From the NCBI GenBank assembly GCA_937141995.1, contig CAKZQX010000007.1, positions 1 to 5,866 on the forward strand: a stretch of DNA of 5,866 nt. The letters run 5' to 3'. The position numbers and the translations under genes were made by a program. This stretch comes from an uncultured Chloroflexaceae bacterium. Its GTDB lineage: Bacteria > Chloroflexota > Chloroflexia > Chloroflexales > Chloroflexaceae. Positions 4,620 through 5,866 of the stretch are shown here, in pieces. The notes under the pieces are model-generated. The model had not been told where the DNA came from and did no database searches. It saw only the letters and a list, made by a program, of their open reading frames with translations. Each line of letters opens with the position of its first letter. The stretch's first letter is position 1.

Positions 4620-4736
4620 TCAGATCCGATTGATAACCCGGAAGAGCCACTTGACCAGGCCGGGCGCGACCTCGTCGGGATAGCCATCGTAGCGGATGAG
4701 GTGGAGACGCCGATCAAGCCAGTAGACTGGACGCAT
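4620..4736 (-). CDS. Gene F: 38-residue small protein
   Basis: ATG at 4736, TGA at 4620-4622. AAAGGAG (4745-4751) stands 8 nt upstream, as good as the sites of its larger neighbours. The peptide starts MRPVYWLDRRLHLIRYDGYP and continues DEVAPGLVKWLFRVINRI. It is rich in Arg, Leu and aromatic residues. The C-terminal half looks like an amphipathic helix and the YDGYP turn is distinctive. The composition and the ribosome site argue for a real gene, although it falls under usual length cut-offs. DGYP-type motifs occur in some short phage-type hypotheticals, but I cannot assign a family. It follows the terminator of gene G and a heptamer array, so it may be the first gene of the F-E-D-A-B-C transcript. 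A small toxin or regulator is possible but unsupported. Confidence 0.6.
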   Translation of the reverse strand: MRPVYWLDRRLHLIRYDGYPDEVAPGLVKWLFRVINRI

Positions 4737-4744
4737 TGAGTTTG

Positions 4745-4751
4745 CTCCTTT
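4745..4751 (-). promoter_or_regulatory. Ribosome binding site of gene F
   Basis: AAAGGAG on the minus strand, 8 nt before the ATG at 4736. It is the main evidence that the 38-aa frame is translated. Confidence 0.7.
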
Positions 4752-4800
4752 CTGGAACACGCTGTAGGTATGCGAAAATCATGGAATGTCACTTCCAGTT

Positions 4801-4818
4801 CCGCGCCGTATGGCGCGG
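4801..4818. repeat. Perfect 7-bp hairpin CCGCGCC-GTAT-GGCGCGG
   Basis: A compact GC stem with a 4-nt loop about 65 nt upstream of gene F. No T-run follows on either strand, so it is not a terminator. It borders the heptamer array at 4831. Confidence 0.6.
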
Positions 4819-4830
4819 TAGAAGCGGTGC

Positions 4831-4893
4831 GAACGGAGAGAGAAGAACCGCGAACGGAGCGCTGAACACCGCGAACCGCGAACCGGGAACTGA
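4831..4893. repeat. Nine-unit heptamer array, consensus GAACCGN
   Basis: Units in order: GAACGGA, GAGAGAA, GAACCGC, GAACGGA, GCGCTGA, ACACCGC, GAACCGC, GAACCGG, GAACTGA. It is non-coding and lies between the terminator of gene G and gene F. It is the longest array in the window. It resembles the short tandemly repeated repetitive (STRR) heptamers known from cyanobacteria, by period only. Confidence 0.8.
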
Positions 4894-4908
4894 GGAGGTA
4901 GCTGCACC

Positions 4909-4945
4909 AAAAAACGCCGTGACACCCCGGAGGATGCCACGGCGT
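4909..4945 (-). terminator. Intrinsic terminator of gene G
   Basis: On the minus strand, ACGCCGTG pairs with CACGGCGT (4938-4945 with 4914-4921). The stem continues inward through two wobble-containing steps to a TCCG loop, about 14 bp in all. Six T residues follow (4914-4909). It starts 7 bases past the TAA of G and separates G from F. Confidence 0.9.
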
Positions 4946-4952
4946 GGCAGCG

Positions 4953-5849
4953 TTACTGTACCTGCCCGACGCGGCTGCCGTCGGGGGCAAGCTGGCCTTT
5001 GGTGATGAGCGTCTGGCGCAACTCCTGCCAGCGCTGGTCCTCCTCGACCTGGCGGCGCTCCAGTTGTGCCTGGATCTCCAGCCGGTCCAGCTCCAGCAGC
5101 AGTTCCTGCACATGCTGCTGCATGCGGGGCCGGGCCTGCTCGCGGCGGGAGCGGCTCTGCGCAGCGGTGGCCGCAATCACCGGATCATCCCAGCCGGCGG
5201 GGTTGTCGCGCTTGCGGTTACGACAGTGGTTGAAGAGTTCCTGCACCGACTGGAAATAGCCGTGCCGCTTGCGGAACTGGGCGTTGAGTTGTTGCTCGAA
5301 CCGCCGCATATCGTGCCAGGCGTCCGCGCCGCTGGTGCGCCAGGCCAGATCGTCCGCATCCGGCTCCACATCCCAGCTACTCCCCTGGCTCAGGCGGTTG
5401 GTGGGTTGGGACGAGAAGTGGTGATCATCGGCCTCCCACCAGTTCCAGGCGGGACGTGCGGCCGGGGCGTTGAGCCGGCGCGCTTCGGCGCGGATGGTGC
5501 CGGGTTGGGAACGGGGGGACACCGGGGCCGCGACGAACCAGGTGGGGTGGTGCGGATCGGGCGATGTGACCGCAACGGTCGCAATGCCGCGCACCCAGCC
5601 GGCGTGATCATAGAAGGTCAGCTCGCGGATACGCGACCGGGGCAGCACCCGGTAGTGCCGCCGGGTCAACTCGGCGTGGTAACGTTCGGCCTCGTAGGTG
5701 GAGCGAAAGAGCACATAGACCAGCCGGAAGCAGAACTGCTCGGCACCGGCGGTGAGGTGATGGGTATCCTAGCCGATCCCGCGACAGCCGCCGACAACAT
5801 CCGTGGCGATCCGGGCCAGTTCTTTGAGGGGAGCACGTACCGAAGACAT
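4953..5849 (-). CDS. Gene G: unknown 298-codon protein interrupted by an in-frame TAG at codon 27
   Basis: The ATG at 5849 has an ideal AAGGAGG 7 nt upstream. The frame reads MSSVRAPLKELARIATDVVG, then GCRGIG, then TAG (5769-5771), then DTHHLTAGAEQFCFRLVYVL and on without a break to TAA at 4953-4955. Residues between the TAG and the next possible start (GTG at 5714, codon 46, no ribosome site) look like ordinary protein, so the two parts were one gene. Codons about 39-70 are basic and aromatic. A middle region is rich in Trp, His and Asp (PAWNWWEADDHHF). About 215-285 is highly charged and probably coiled-coil (MQQHVQELLLELDRLEIQAQ). Function not recognised; no membrane segment. The TAG could be a point mutation (CAG to TAG would fit), a sequencing error or programmed readthrough. 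Genes C and E end in TAG, so genome-wide recoding is unlikely. Confidence 0.75.
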
Positions 5850-5856
5850 TGAAATA

Positions 5857-5863
5857 CCTCCTT
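5857..5863 (-). promoter_or_regulatory. Ribosome binding site of gene G (places the start before the TAG)
   Basis: AAGGAGG on the minus strand, 7 nt before the ATG at 5849. It shows that translation is designed to begin upstream of the TAG rather than at the GTG at 5714. Confidence 0.85.
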
Positions 5864-5866
5864 GAG

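Noticed and set aside
4760..4795. Promoter for gene F (GTGACA as a -35 box)
   Set aside because: No acceptable -10 box lies 16-18 bases downstream; the nearest candidate, CATACC, is only 14 bases away.
5769..5771. TAG in gene G as evidence of a recoded genetic code
   Set aside because: Genes C and E in the same window end with TAG at sensible places, so TAG appears to act as a stop here.
4944..5852. 302-codon open frame on the plus strand
   Set aside because: It is fully antisense to gene G, has no ribosome site, and its Gly/Val/Leu/Ala composition is typical of a GC-rich complementary frame. The minus strand has the ribosome site, the terminator and a coiled-coil-like protein.

Overview
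The window is GC-rich bacterial DNA. Intrinsic terminators, Shine-Dalgarno sites and ATGA gene overlaps are all visible. The secreted Thr/Pro-linker + fibronectin III + PA14 protein and the many short-period (7-9 bp) repeat arrays suggest a filamentous Chloroflexota (Chloroflexus/Roseiflexus-like) genome. That assignment is a judgement from style, not a database match.

Layout. (1) 1-863, plus strand: the 3' part of a secreted or surface protein made of a Thr/Pro linker, an Fn3 domain and a C-terminal PA14 domain. Its frame is closed by a TGA at 27-29, so the upstream part is missing or frameshifted. A strong terminator follows at 907-962. (2) 965-1173: a 199-bp MITE-like element with 14-bp terminal inverted repeats, a 5-bp CAATT target duplication and a 22-bp-arm palindrome inside it. 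A probable bidirectional terminator follows at 1176-1216. (3) 1357-5849: seven genes, all on the minus strand. In transcription order they are: G (4953-5849, interrupted by an in-frame TAG), F (4620-4736, 38 aa), E (3488-4303, macro-domain protein), D (3130-3375, 81 aa), A (2681-3028), B (2172-2684) and C (1357-2175).

A, B and C overlap by ATGA at both junctions, so they form one translationally coupled unit. All three carry copies of an unrecognised domain with the gapless core C-L-[IL]-I-x8-Y-x4-R-x2-G-[ST]-x13-14-A-[TV]-L-[YH]. G ends at a textbook terminator (4909-4945), so F-E-D-A-B-C are transcribed separately from it. No integrase, transposase or nuclease is visible. The cluster looks like an accessory island of unknown function. 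The macro domain (ADP-ribose-type ligand binding) is its only recognisable biochemistry.

The other theme is short-period repeats. Heptamer arrays sit in-frame inside genes C and E at domain boundaries, and both genes share the heptamer GAGCATG. Two octamer arrays with the same consensus (NNGCGATG) sit in the gaps before A and before D. A nine-unit heptamer array follows the G terminator, and a 9-bp array lies upstream of E.
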